64,000 nt of DNA, taken from positions 1 through 64,000 of the forward strand of contig JAHDQA010000126.1 of the NCBI GenBank assembly GCA_018434075.1, given 5' to 3'. Under the pieces are notes generated by a model, which was given only the letters and a program-made list of their open reading frames with translations, did no database searches and was not told the origin of the DNA. Numbering within the stretch: the stretch's first letter is position 1; every line of letters begins with the position of its first letter. The position numbers were made by a program, and so were the translations under genes. Of this stretch, positions 52,318 to 60,181 are shown in pieces. Source of the stretch: Tissierellaceae bacterium (lineage in GTDB: Bacteria; Bacillota; Clostridia; Tissierellales; Tissierellaceae).

Positions 52318-52356
52318 ATCCGCACCTACTTTAATATTTTATTATGAAAAAGCATT

Positions 52357-52385
52357 GACTTTATTTTACAAATATGTTAATCTTA
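52357..52385 (+). promoter_or_regulatory. Probable promoter of the AbrB-type gene
   Basis: TTGACT is followed after 17 bases by TAATCT, with TATAGT just beyond as an alternative -10. The region lies between the divergent nurA and abrB genes. Confidence 0.5.
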
Positions 52386-52422
52386 TAGTAAGTAGTTATG
52401 TAAATCCACAGGAGGTGGTAAT

Positions 52423-52665
52423 ATGAAATCAACAGGCATAGTTAGAAAAGTTGATGAGCTCGGCAGAGTTGTAATTCCAATAGAGTTAAGAAGAACTTTA
52501 GACATCGATGTAAAAGATCCTATGGAAATCTTCGTAGAAGACGACAAAATAATCTTGAGAAAGTTCTCTCCTTCTTGTGTTTTCTGTAATGAAACTAAAG
52601 ATGTCATCGAGTACAAAGGCAAAAATGTTTGCCCTAATTGCATTAAGGAATTATCTAAAAAATAG
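52423..52665 (+). CDS. abrB: AbrB family transition-state regulator
   Basis: This 80-residue protein has the swapped-hairpin AbrB DNA-binding domain (1-50: MKSTGIVRKVDELGRVVIPI, ELRRTLDI). A C-terminal segment carries CVFC and CPNC (residues about 57-75), forming a possible zinc knuckle in place of Bacillus AbrB's multimerisation helix. AbrB-type proteins repress many stationary-phase genes. The position beside rsmI matches Bacillus, where abrB follows yabC (rsmI). The start follows AGGAGGTGG. Confidence 0.92.
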   Translation: MKSTGIVRKVDELGRVVIPIELRRTLDIDVKDPMEIFVEDDKIILRKFSPSCVFCNETKDVIEYKGKNVCPNCIKELSKK

Positions 52666-52671
52666 GGATCT

Positions 52672-52708
52672 AAAGCACTTAGAAATAAGTGCTTTATTTT
52701 TATTTTTC
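52672..52708 (+). terminator. Terminator of abrB
   Basis: AAAGCACTTA pairs with TAAGTGCTTT around GAAA and is followed by ATTTTTATTTTT. The T-rich end enters the stop of rsmI. Confidence 0.85.
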
Positions 52709-53515
52709 CAAGCTTTCTTTGTAAACTTTGTTTTTTGGTAAATTGAATTCTTTCGCCACCATCTCGACTGCCTTTTTGTTTGATATTCCCTTTGCTCTTA
52801 GCTTTTCTAGCTCAGCTTTAATGTCAATTTCACTTTCAATTCTTTTATATCCTTCAACTACAACCACTATTTCACCTTTTAATGCTCTTTTCTTAATTTC
52901 TTCAAGAATTTCGCTTATAGTGCCTCTTAATGTTTCTTCATACATCTTTGTCAATTCTCTAGAAACAGAGATCAGTCTATCCCCAAATACCTCTAGCATA
53001 TCTTCCAATAGCTCGACGATCCTATGAGGCGCTTCATAAAACACAATCGTCCTTTCTTCCTCTTTTATTTCTAATAGTTTTTTCTTTCTCTCATTGCTCT
53101 TCGAAGGCAAAAACCCTTCGAAGCAAAATCTATTTGTCGGAAGTCCAGACTTCACTAAAGCCAATAAAAATGCACTTGGTCCAGGCAGCACTACTACATT
53201 TATGCCTTCTTCAACGGCTAGTCTTATGAGCTCTTCTCCAGGATCGGATATCCCAGGCATGCCTGCATCTGAAATCAGGGCAATGTCTAGTCCTTCATTT
53301 AATTTATTGATTAAGTAATCGCTTTTTTGTGCGATATTGTATTTATGGTAGCTCGTCATAGGTTTTTTGATTTCAAAATGGTTCAATAGCTTTATCGAAT
53401 GCCTTGTGTCCTCAGCAGCAATCAAGTCTACTTTTTTCAATATATCTATTGTTCTAAATGTCATATCGCCTAAATTTCCAATAGGGGTTGGACAAATATA
53501 TAGTGTTCCTGCCAT
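52700..53515 (-). CDS. rsmI: 16S rRNA (cytidine1402-2'-O)-methyltransferase
   Basis: This 271-residue tetrapyrrole-methylase-fold enzyme methylates the ribose of C1402 in the 16S decoding centre. The N-terminal LYICPTPIGNLGDMTFR (5-21), AAEDTRHSIKLLNHF, ISDAGMPGISDPGE and VLPGPSAFLLALV are diagnostic. A C-terminal helix-turn-helix-like region (KGISNKKAVEMVAKEFNLPK) is usual. It lies 9 bases after the trmN6-like gene. Confidence 0.97.
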   Translation of the reverse strand: MAGTLYICPTPIGNLGDMTFRTIDILKKVDLIAAEDTRHSIKLLNHFEIKKPMTSYHKYNIAQKSDYLINKLNEGLDIALISDAGMPGISDPGEELIRLAVEEGINVVVLPGPSAFLLALVKSGLPTNRFCFEGFLPSKSNERKKKLLEIKEEERTIVFYEAPHRIVELLEDMLEVFGDRLISVSRELTKMYEETLRGTISEILEEIKKRALKGEIVVVVEGYKRIESEIDIKAELEKLRAKGISNKKAVEMVAKEFNLPKNKVYKESLEK

Positions 53516-53524
53516 AGTTATCTC

Positions 53525-54244
53525 CTACTTATACATTTCTAGTATTTCTTTGGTGTATTTATCTTCCTCATCGTACACACATAATTCATTTAGCACTCTC
53601 AATTCCCTGTTGCCTCCTTTTACTCCTTCTATCAGAAACAAATTTGGGTTGGAGGAAGGCTTTGGTTTTATCATTCTCATGCGCTTGGGTTCGATTTTAT
53701 AGTACCTCATGAGATACATCACATCTACCATTCTATTCGGCCTGTGTATCATAAAAAACTTTCCATTTGGCTTTAATAAGTAATTAGAAATCTCAATTAG
53801 TTTTTCTAGAGATATGTGTATTTCATGCCTTGCGATTGCGTGGTTTGAGCTCTCGTTTATCAGCGCGTTTCCCAACTTCATGTACGGTGGATTTGTGATT
53901 ATAGTATCGGCAAATGCTTTTGGAAATAAATCAGGCAAATTGTTTATATCCTCATTTATCAATTCTATTTTATCAGTTAAATTGTTAATCTCAATGCTCT
54001 TTTTTGCAAGTTCATAAACTTCTTTTTGTATTTCTACTCCATATATCTTCTGTATCTTAATTCTGTCTGCGATTCTCAGTGGTATAATGCCATTTCCCGT
54101 TCCCAAGTCGAAAACTATCCCTTTTGGATTCGCAAAGCTCGTGAGAATTATGGAGTCAACTCCAAAAGAAAAGTTGCTTCTGTCTTGATATATTTTATAA
54201 TTGGTTCCTGGCACATAATCTATTTGTATGTTTTTATATTCCAT
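53525..54244 (-). CDS. TrmN6/YabB-like methyltransferase
   Basis: This 239-residue SAM-dependent N6-adenine methyltransferase has motif I FDLGTGNGIIPLRIA (about 45-59) and catalytic TNPPYMKLG (about 118-126). The homologue TrmN6 (YfiC) methylates A37 of tRNA-Val; in Firmicutes the gene is yabB, next to rsmI as here. The substrate in this organism is inferred. The start follows AGGAGAG. It is transcribed with rsmI, downstream of the ferredoxin terminator. Confidence 0.92.
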   Translation of the reverse strand: MEYKNIQIDYVPGTNYKIYQDRSNFSFGVDSIILTSFANPKGIVFDLGTGNGIIPLRIADRIKIQKIYGVEIQKEVYELAKKSIEINNLTDKIELINEDINNLPDLFPKAFADTIITNPPYMKLGNALINESSNHAIARHEIHISLEKLIEISNYLLKPNGKFFMIHRPNRMVDVMYLMRYYKIEPKRMRMIKPKPSSNPNLFLIEGVKGGNRELRVLNELCVYDEEDKYTKEILEMYK

Positions 54245-54263
54245 ATAACTCTCCTAATACACA

Positions 54264-54287
54264 AAAAGACCCAAAAGGGTCTTTTAG
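54264..54287 (-). terminator. Terminator of the ferredoxin gene
   Basis: AAAAGACCC pairs with GGGTCTTTT around a four-base loop. On the minus strand it ends TTTTTGTG, ahead of the trmN6-like gene. Confidence 0.82.
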
Positions 54288-54298
54288 TTTAATAAGTA

Positions 54299-54499
<201 letters not shown>

Positions 54500-54540
54500 C
54501 TATATTCTAACAGAAAAACATTAAAATTAAAAGCAAATAA

Positions 54541-55419
54541 TTATTCTTCTAATAATTTAAATTCTTCTTCGATTTTTTCTTCTGCCTTTTTATAGCTTGG
54601 GTCAAATTTATCGGTTATTTGAATTTCTTTTAAGTCAAAGTACAATAGGTCTTCGGTGCCATCTTCCAATTTTACTTTTGCCTTTACTTTGCTCTGTATG
54701 GTTTGTCTATCCACAACGACTCCTTCGCCTAGTTCAGTTTCAATTATTTGACCTATTTCGGGCATGTACTTCAATATGTCTTTATAAGCTTCTTCTTCAT
54801 ACTTTAAGCAGCACATGAGTCTGCCGCAAAGACCTGATATTTTTGCAGGATTCAAAGATAAGCTCTGCTCTTTTGCCATATTTATTGAAACTGGTGTGAA
54901 TTCCGACAAAAATCTAGAGCAACATACAGGTTGCCCACATGGCCCTAGCCCCCCTATCATCTTAGATTCATCTCTTACGCCAATTTGTCTTAGTTCGATT
55001 CTCATCCTAAAAATTGACGCTAAGTCCTTAACTAATTCTCTAAAATCAACTCTTCCGTCAGCTGTAAAGTAAAATATGACTTTATTCTCGTCAAATGTGT
55101 ATTCGGCATCGATTAGCTTCATGTCTAGTCCATGCTCTTTTGCCTTTTCTTCACATATCTTTAAAGCTTCTTTAGCTTTTGCTCTATTTTCTCTGTATTT
55201 TTCAAAGTCTTCATCGGTGGCAATTCTAATCACTTTTTTAAGTGGTGCCACTATCTCGGACTCATCAACCAATTTTGGCCCAATCACAGCTAATCCGAAC
55301 TCTATCCCTCTTGCTGTCTCTACTATGACAAAGTCATTCTGCTTTATATCTAAATCATCTGGATCGAAATAATAAATTTTTCCAGATTTTTTAAATCGCA
55401 CTCCAACTACTCTTACCAT
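54541..55419 (-). CDS. ricT: RicT/YaaT, PSP1-domain regulatory Fe-S protein
   Basis: This 292-residue PSP1-domain protein has a C-terminal cysteine set (GGLGPCGQPVCCSRFL and SGLCGRLMCCLKYEEE), which in Bacillus RicT helps hold [4Fe-4S] clusters in the RicA-RicF-RicT complex. That complex modulates RNase Y mRNA maturation and development. The ORF could start at a TTG (55422), but ATG 55419 is used: it overlaps the holB stop by one base (TGATG) and has GGAGGAG upstream. It is in the conserved holB-ricT arrangement. Confidence 0.93.
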   Translation of the reverse strand: MVRVVGVRFKKSGKIYYFDPDDLDIKQNDFVIVETARGIEFGLAVIGPKLVDESEIVAPLKKVIRIATDEDFEKYRENRAKAKEALKICEEKAKEHGLDMKLIDAEYTFDENKVIFYFTADGRVDFRELVKDLASIFRMRIELRQIGVRDESKMIGGLGPCGQPVCCSRFLSEFTPVSINMAKEQSLSLNPAKISGLCGRLMCCLKYEEEAYKDILKYMPEIGQIIETELGEGVVVDRQTIQSKVKAKVKLEDGTEDLLYFDLKEIQITDKFDPSYKKAEEKIEEEFKLLEE

Positions 55420-56402
55420 CAATACTCCTCCTGTATGTTGAAAAATAAGGTCTCTATCAAGAGCTCTCTATTTACATTTAAATCGATGCTCTCTTTAGTA
55501 AAATATATTTTCTTTATTATATCATTTATTTTCTCAAATTCCAAAATAGAATGTTTTTTAATTAGATCAACCTTATCTTTGTTTATCAAAAATCTGTCAT
55601 TTTGAGTAAATTTATAAAAGTAGACATCTCTAAGATATAGAAGCAGTATCAACAGCACATTTTCTGAAATCTCTTTTGTTTTGGCAAGCTTTTCACTCAT
55701 TTCAAACACTTCATACTCCCTGCCAAAAATACAATAATCCACTAGTCTTATCACATCATCTCTTAGCTCAATGAACTCATCCGATTTGATAAGCTCAAAG
55801 GCTCTGCCGATAGAGCCTTGAGAGAAGTCTGATATAATCCTAGCTCTTTCCAGTGGAATATTCTCTTTTTTAATCAAAAATTCTACCATGTCATTGGCAT
55901 TGATAGATTTGAAATGAATTTTCTCTGCTCGAGAAATTATTGTATTAAGGATCAGTTTAGGGTTGGAGCTTACAAGTATTAAATTTATGTAACTTGGTGG
56001 TTCTTCTAAAGTCTTTAAGAGTGCATTTTGGCTTTCTTTATTCATCTTCTCGCAATCGTCGATTAAAATAACTTTTTTTGCTGACTCAAATGGGCTAAAA
56101 GAGATCTGCTTAATCAGATTATCTATTTCATTTTTTCTTATCATTCCGTTGCTAGGAGCTATCTCCAAATAATCAGGGTGGGAACCAGATTCAAATTTTC
56201 TGCACGAACTGCAAACGCCACAAGGTCCATCATCTTTTTTAGCTTTGCACAATATGTGTTTTGCAAAGACCTTTGCAGTTGCTTTTTTGCCTATTCCTTT
56301 TTCGCCTTCAAAGAGGTAGAAATGGCTTATATGGTCATTTTTAATAGCTCTTTGAAGGCTTTCTATCTCTGTTTTATGGCCTATAATATCATCGTAGTTC
56401 AT
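55419..56402 (-). CDS. holB: DNA polymerase III delta' subunit
   Basis: This 327-residue clamp-loader AAA+ ATPase has GEKGIGKKATAKVFAKHI (modified Walker A), the zinc module CKAKKDDGPCGVCSSC (four Cys) and KTLEEPPSYINLILVS with sensor 1. The delta' subunit helps open the sliding clamp; ATP is usually not hydrolysed. The ORF reaches 56435 but overlaps the upstream darA-like gene, so ATG 56402 (MNYDDIIGHKTEIESL), with GTGGTGAGAG upstream, is the start. It is part of the tmk-darA-holB-ricT cluster. Confidence 0.95.
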   Translation of the reverse strand: MNYDDIIGHKTEIESLQRAIKNDHISHFYLFEGEKGIGKKATAKVFAKHILCKAKKDDGPCGVCSSCRKFESGSHPDYLEIAPSNGMIRKNEIDNLIKQISFSPFESAKKVILIDDCEKMNKESQNALLKTLEEPPSYINLILVSSNPKLILNTIISRAEKIHFKSINANDMVEFLIKKENIPLERARIISDFSQGSIGRAFELIKSDEFIELRDDVIRLVDYCIFGREYEVFEMSEKLAKTKEISENVLLILLLYLRDVYFYKFTQNDRFLINKDKVDLIKKHSILEFEKINDIIKKIYFTKESIDLNVNRELLIETLFFNIQEEY

Positions 56403-56412
56403 TCTCTCACCA

Positions 56413-56694
56413 CTAAAACTTTCTATAATCCTCAACAGGCACTATAAATAAATTTGCAGATACATTGACTTCTTTTTTATCCAGTTCCACATTTTTGTCA
56501 GATGAGTTCTTTCTGAATATCTCCTCTACAAGATTTATCTTGTCATCTTCTGAACCGATCAAAAGTGTGGTGTTTCCCGATTTTAGAAACCCGCCTGTAG
56601 AAGCCAATTTTGTGACTCTAAATTTGCTGTCAGTTAATTCTCTTATGACTTTATTCGCATGTTCGTCCTGTATTATAGCTATGATTAATTTCAT
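56413..56694 (-). CDS. Cyclic-di-AMP receptor (DarA/PstA-like), second copy
   Basis: This 93-residue PII-like protein starts MKLIIAIIQDEHANKVIREL and keeps the ligand-binding segment FRVTKLASTGGFLKSGNTTL (about 27-46). It is shorter than DarA (about 109) because the B-loop region is reduced and divergent (KNSSDKNVELDKKEVNVSAN). It lies 10 bases downstream of a more typical DarA gene and probably arose from it by duplication. It may bind c-di-AMP, form mixed trimers, or have a changed ligand; this is inference. Confidence 0.88.
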   Translation of the reverse strand: MKLIIAIIQDEHANKVIRELTDSKFRVTKLASTGGFLKSGNTTLLIGSEDDKINLVEEIFRKNSSDKNVELDKKEVNVSANLFIVPVEDYRKF

Positions 56695-56704
56695 GATTTT
56701 CCTC

Positions 56705-57031
56705 CTAGATTCGCAAGTATTTTTCTACATTTACTATGAATACAGTTGCTCCTCCTATTCTAACTTCCAATGGGTAAGGCATATAAGTGTCTCCCGGCAT
56801 AGTCACTGTAAGAAGTGATGTGGTTATATCTCTCGTCTTGCAGTTGTCTTCTATGATCTTTAAAACTTCATCGACTTTATCATCTTCCACGCCACTTAAA
56901 AGAGTTGTATTGCCCGCCTTCAAAAACCCTCCTGTGGAAGCTAATTTTGTAACTCTAAAATCTTTATCCATCAATTCTTCTAATAGGCTAGGCGCATCTT
57001 GGTCTTGAACTATGGCTATTATAAGTTTCAT
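56705..57031 (-). CDS. darA: Cyclic-di-AMP receptor DarA (PstA/YaaQ)
   Basis: This 108-residue PII-like protein has the DarA signature: FRVTKLASTGGFLKAGNTTL, a B-loop ending GDTYMPYPLEVRIGGATVF, and the C-terminal FIVNVEKYLRI. Trimers bind c-di-AMP at subunit interfaces. It overlaps tmk by four bases (ATGA), exactly as yaaQ follows tmk in Bacillus. Its target protein is unknown in all species. Confidence 0.95.
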   Translation of the reverse strand: MKLIIAIVQDQDAPSLLEELMDKDFRVTKLASTGGFLKAGNTTLLSGVEDDKVDEVLKIIEDNCKTRDITTSLLTVTMPGDTYMPYPLEVRIGGATVFIVNVEKYLRI

Positions 57032-57663
57032 TTTAATCCCTCCGTTTTCTCAAGAAGTGCATCTATGAGCTTTACTACCTCCTTATACACTTCTCTTATT
57101 GGTCTTCTAGCATCGACTATCTCAACATTTTCGGGATACATTTTGATTATCTCTTTATAACCTTCATAGACTCTCTCGTGGAATTTGTCTCCTAATAATT
57201 CCAACCTGTCTCCTCCGGCTTTTGTTTTTCTGAGGATAGTCAGAGTTGGATCACAATCGAAAAATATTATTAAATCAGGTTTTACTCCCCTAAGCCCAAA
57301 TTCATTTATCATCTTTACTCTCTCTACTCCAAGTCCTCTTCCTACGCCTTGATAAGCTAGACTCGAAAATAAAAATCTATCGCATACTACGACTTTGCCT
57401 TCTTCTAAACTTGGGCATATCTTCTCATGAACATGTTGAGCACGAGATGCGGCAAATAAAAGCGCTTCTGTTTCCGCTCCCATTGCCTTGTTCTCATTGT
57501 CGACTATTATATCCCGTATTTTTTCACCAATTTGAGTTCCACCAGGTTCTCTGGTTATAATACAATCTATACCCAGTTTTTCAAAATACTCTCCAAGTAA
57601 GTTTGCAACAGTTGATTTTCCAGAGCCGTCTGGCCCTTCAAGTGTTATAAATAAGCCTTTCAT
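57028..57663 (-). CDS. tmk: Thymidylate kinase
   Basis: This 211-residue dTMP kinase shows P-loop EGPDGSGKSTVANLL (about 8-22), the TREPGGTQIGEKIRDII substrate motif (about 37-53) and VVCDRFLFSSLAYQGVGRGL with the DR(Y/F) motif. It makes dTDP for DNA synthesis. It lies 12 bases after the decarboxylase gene and overlaps darA. Normal length and intact. Confidence 0.97.
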   Translation of the reverse strand: MKGLFITLEGPDGSGKSTVANLLGEYFEKLGIDCIITREPGGTQIGEKIRDIIVDNENKAMGAETEALLFAASRAQHVHEKICPSLEEGKVVVCDRFLFSSLAYQGVGRGLGVERVKMINEFGLRGVKPDLIIFFDCDPTLTILRKTKAGGDRLELLGDKFHERVYEGYKEIIKMYPENVEIVDARRPIREVYKEVVKLIDALLEKTEGLK

Positions 57664-57674
57664 TTAAACAGCTC

Positions 57675-59087
57675 CTATTCTACAACTACGATGCTATCCT
57701 TGTTTTCACCCATGAGCCCCACTACTTCGATTCCGTTTTCCATCAAGAAAGATAGGTGTTCAGATATCTCTTTGGTTATTTCTTCTCCAGGAACCATTAG
57801 AGGAATTCCAGGTGGATAAGGAATAACAGGCGCTGCCGCAATTCTACCCACAGCATCTTCCAACTTTATTTGTTGTTTTGAACTAAAGTATGCTTCAGAA
57901 GGTAATGTTCTCATCTTTGGAGTTGGCATTTTGATGCTGACTTTGTATATTTCTTCATATGGCTCATTCTTTGCTATATGTTCAATAGCTTCTACCGCTC
58001 TTTCAAAATCTTCTTCTGTATTCATGGCGCTAGTCAACATTAAAGCATAATAATAATCAGCCATCTCCAGTCTTATGTTATACTCTTCATACATTTTTTT
58101 CTTTAAATTAGATCCAGTCATTCCATCTATGCTTATGAGTATCTTGGTGTTGTCCTTGGCATATATTGTTTCGTCGTTTTCATCGCCTGTAAACACATTT
58201 ACCCTGTCGATTTTCTTAAGCCTTTCGATGACCTCGTCAACTTTTCTTATCGTGTAATCAAGTTTTTCTCTGCCCTCACCATCCATATACGCAATAGCTA
58301 TCTCATTTGACAATGTAAATAAATATGATGGGCTTGTAGTGGTAAAGAGTTGAAATCTATCTCTCAATTTATTCAAATCTATCCTGTCAGATCCAACATG
58401 AATTAAAGAAGTTTGCGTAAAGCTTGGCAAAGTCTTGTGGGTGCTTTGAATTACTATATCTGCTCCAGCTTCGAGTGCTGACATTGGCAATTTGTCTGAG
58501 AATGTGAGATGTGGCCCGTGAGCTTCATCAACCATCAGTATTCTGTTGTGCTTGTGAACTATTTCCGCAATGGTTTTTAGATCCGAACATACTCCATAGT
58601 AATTTGGATATGTCAAAACTACAGCCTTGATGTCTTTATCATTAGCCAAAGCCTCATCTATGTCTTCTGGATATACTCCCGTCAACACATTGTAATCTTC
58701 GTTGTAATTTGGATAAATATACACAGGATTCAATCTATTTATAATTAAAGCATTGTAAACTGCTTTATGACAATTTCTCTGAATTAAAACTTTATCTCCA
58801 GGTTTTGTGATTGTGGCAAGGCTTATGTGTATACTTCCAGTAGAGCCATTTACTGCGTATATAGTGGACTTTGCGCCAAATACTTTTGCAGCGTACTCTT
58901 GAGATTCTTTAATTATACCCCTTGGTTCAAGCAAGTTGTCCATTCCAAATGTTTCAGTTGTGTCGATGTAAGGAATGTATTTGCCCCACTCAATAAGCGA
59001 GTTTCTGCCCTTATGTCCTGGCATGTGGAAAGAAACGCTATTTTCTTCCATAAGTTTTGTTAATGCTTCCAATACAGGTGTTTTCAT
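57675..59087 (-). CDS. Orn/Lys/Arg decarboxylase family PLP enzyme (YaaO type)
   Basis: This 470-residue fold-type I PLP enzyme has the N-terminal HMPGHKGR (about 22-29) typical of the Orn/Lys/Arg decarboxylase major domain. MVDEAHGPHLTFS holds the Asp-Glu-Ala-His motif, IQSTHKTLPSFTQTS has the PLP lysine (about 218), and the C-terminal domain carries PYPPGIPLMVPGE. It lacks the N-terminal wing domain, like the short Bacillus proteins SpeA and YaaO. The substrate (arginine, lysine or ornithine) is not decidable. The position upstream of tmk matches yaaO. The ribosome site AGGAGGT is 13 bases from the ATG, a little far. Confidence 0.92.
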   Translation of the reverse strand: MKTPVLEALTKLMEENSVSFHMPGHKGRNSLIEWGKYIPYIDTTETFGMDNLLEPRGIIKESQEYAAKVFGAKSTIYAVNGSTGSIHISLATITKPGDKVLIQRNCHKAVYNALIINRLNPVYIYPNYNEDYNVLTGVYPEDIDEALANDKDIKAVVLTYPNYYGVCSDLKTIAEIVHKHNRILMVDEAHGPHLTFSDKLPMSALEAGADIVIQSTHKTLPSFTQTSLIHVGSDRIDLNKLRDRFQLFTTTSPSYLFTLSNEIAIAYMDGEGREKLDYTIRKVDEVIERLKKIDRVNVFTGDENDETIYAKDNTKILISIDGMTGSNLKKKMYEEYNIRLEMADYYYALMLTSAMNTEEDFERAVEAIEHIAKNEPYEEIYKVSIKMPTPKMRTLPSEAYFSSKQQIKLEDAVGRIAAAPVIPYPPGIPLMVPGEEITKEISEHLSFLMENGIEVVGLMGENKDSIVVVE

Positions 59088-59136
59088 CTTGAATTGATCT
59101 ACCTCCTAAAAATATAAATTTATAAACAATGTTTTA

Positions 59137-59142
59137 ATTATA
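59137..59142 (-). promoter_or_regulatory. Candidate -10 box of the decarboxylase-tmk operon
   Basis: TATAAT lies about 50 bases before the decarboxylase start. The -35 region is weak (TTTAAT), so the call is tentative. Confidence 0.35.
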
Positions 59143-59195
59143 ACTTATGTCTTACTAAAATTAAATAAAAATTTTACTATTTCTAAACTTTTTTA

Positions 59196-60170
59196 TCAAT
59201 ATATGATAGGAAGCTTTTGTCCACAATGAATACACCTGTTTTTATCAATCCCAACTATCTCTATTTTTAAATTTCTGTCAATTAATTTTGCATGACAGTT
59301 AGGACAATAAGTGGAGTTGTCAAATCCAAACACATTCCCTATATATACATAGTTTAGATGTCTTTGTGCTATCTCTTTAGCTCTAATTAGCGTGTTTAAA
59401 CTCGTTGCTGGTCTAGTCATTTTATGCTGTGGAAAATATCTCGAAAAATGCAAGACGATATTTTTATCTATATTTGAGAGAAAATATGAAAGCTTCTCAA
59501 TTTCTTCTTCGCTTGCATTATAATCATCGATTAAAAGCGTTGTAACTTCTACATGAGCCTTGCTAGCGGCTAGTTTTATTGTCTCAAGAACCGGGTCTAG
59601 CTGTCCTTTGCATATTTTTTTGTAAAAATCATCAGTCATCGCCTTCAAGTCTATGTTCATAGCATCAATCAGCGGAAGTATGTTAATAAGCGGCTCATTA
59701 TTTATATACCCATTTGTAACAAGGACATTTTTCTTTCCCCTGTTTTTCATCTCTTTAGCTAGATCTTCAACCATTTCGTAAAAAATGGTAGGTTCATTGT
59801 AGGTATATGCCATGCCTATTGAATCTGATTCTTCTTCTAATTGCACAATTCTTTCTACGTTTAATTCTATTGCCAAATCCGCTCCTTCAACTATCTCGTA
59901 ATTTTGACAATAGTCGCATTTGAAATTACAGCTGAAACTTCCTATTGAAAAAATCTTCGTGCCGGGATAGAAATGAAACAGTGGCTTTTTTTCAATTGGA
60001 TCAAGTGCAACAGAAGTTATTTTTTCATAATTCAAACTGTACAATACTCCATCTATGTTCTTTCTGACTTTACATACCCCGGTTGAGCCATTGCCTATTT
60101 TACAATTGTGTGGGCAAAGCGTACAAAGTACATGCTCCCCTTTATTTTCATAAAATTTGGCTTCTTTCAT
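59196..60170 (-). CDS. amrS: AmmeMemoRadiSam system radical SAM enzyme
   Basis: This 324-residue radical SAM protein has N-terminal cysteines CTLCPHNC and GVCKVRKN (about 16-38), cluster motif CNFKCDYC (about 75-82), and C-terminal CPNCHAKL and CIHCGQKL pairs, so it probably holds more than one metal centre. It belongs to the AmrS family that pairs with AMMECR1 and MEMO domains; the reaction is not settled, and similarity to pyruvate formate-lyase activases is only partial. ATG 60170 is chosen with AGAGGTG six bases upstream; the ORF opens at a GTG nine bases earlier. It lies 11 bases after the amrA/B fusion. Confidence 0.92.
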   Translation of the reverse strand: MKEAKFYENKGEHVLCTLCPHNCKIGNGSTGVCKVRKNIDGVLYSLNYEKITSVALDPIEKKPLFHFYPGTKIFSIGSFSCNFKCDYCQNYEIVEGADLAIELNVERIVQLEEESDSIGMAYTYNEPTIFYEMVEDLAKEMKNRGKKNVLVTNGYINNEPLINILPLIDAMNIDLKAMTDDFYKKICKGQLDPVLETIKLAASKAHVEVTTLLIDDYNASEEEIEKLSYFLSNIDKNIVLHFSRYFPQHKMTRPATSLNTLIRAKEIAQRHLNYVYIGNVFGFDNSTYCPNCHAKLIDRNLKIEIVGIDKNRCIHCGQKLPIIY

Positions 60171-60181
60171 CCAAAACACCT

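Noticed and set aside
52383..52643. Antisense frame over the abrB gene
   Set aside because: abrB on the plus strand has family match, ribosome site, promoter and terminator; the opposite frame has none.
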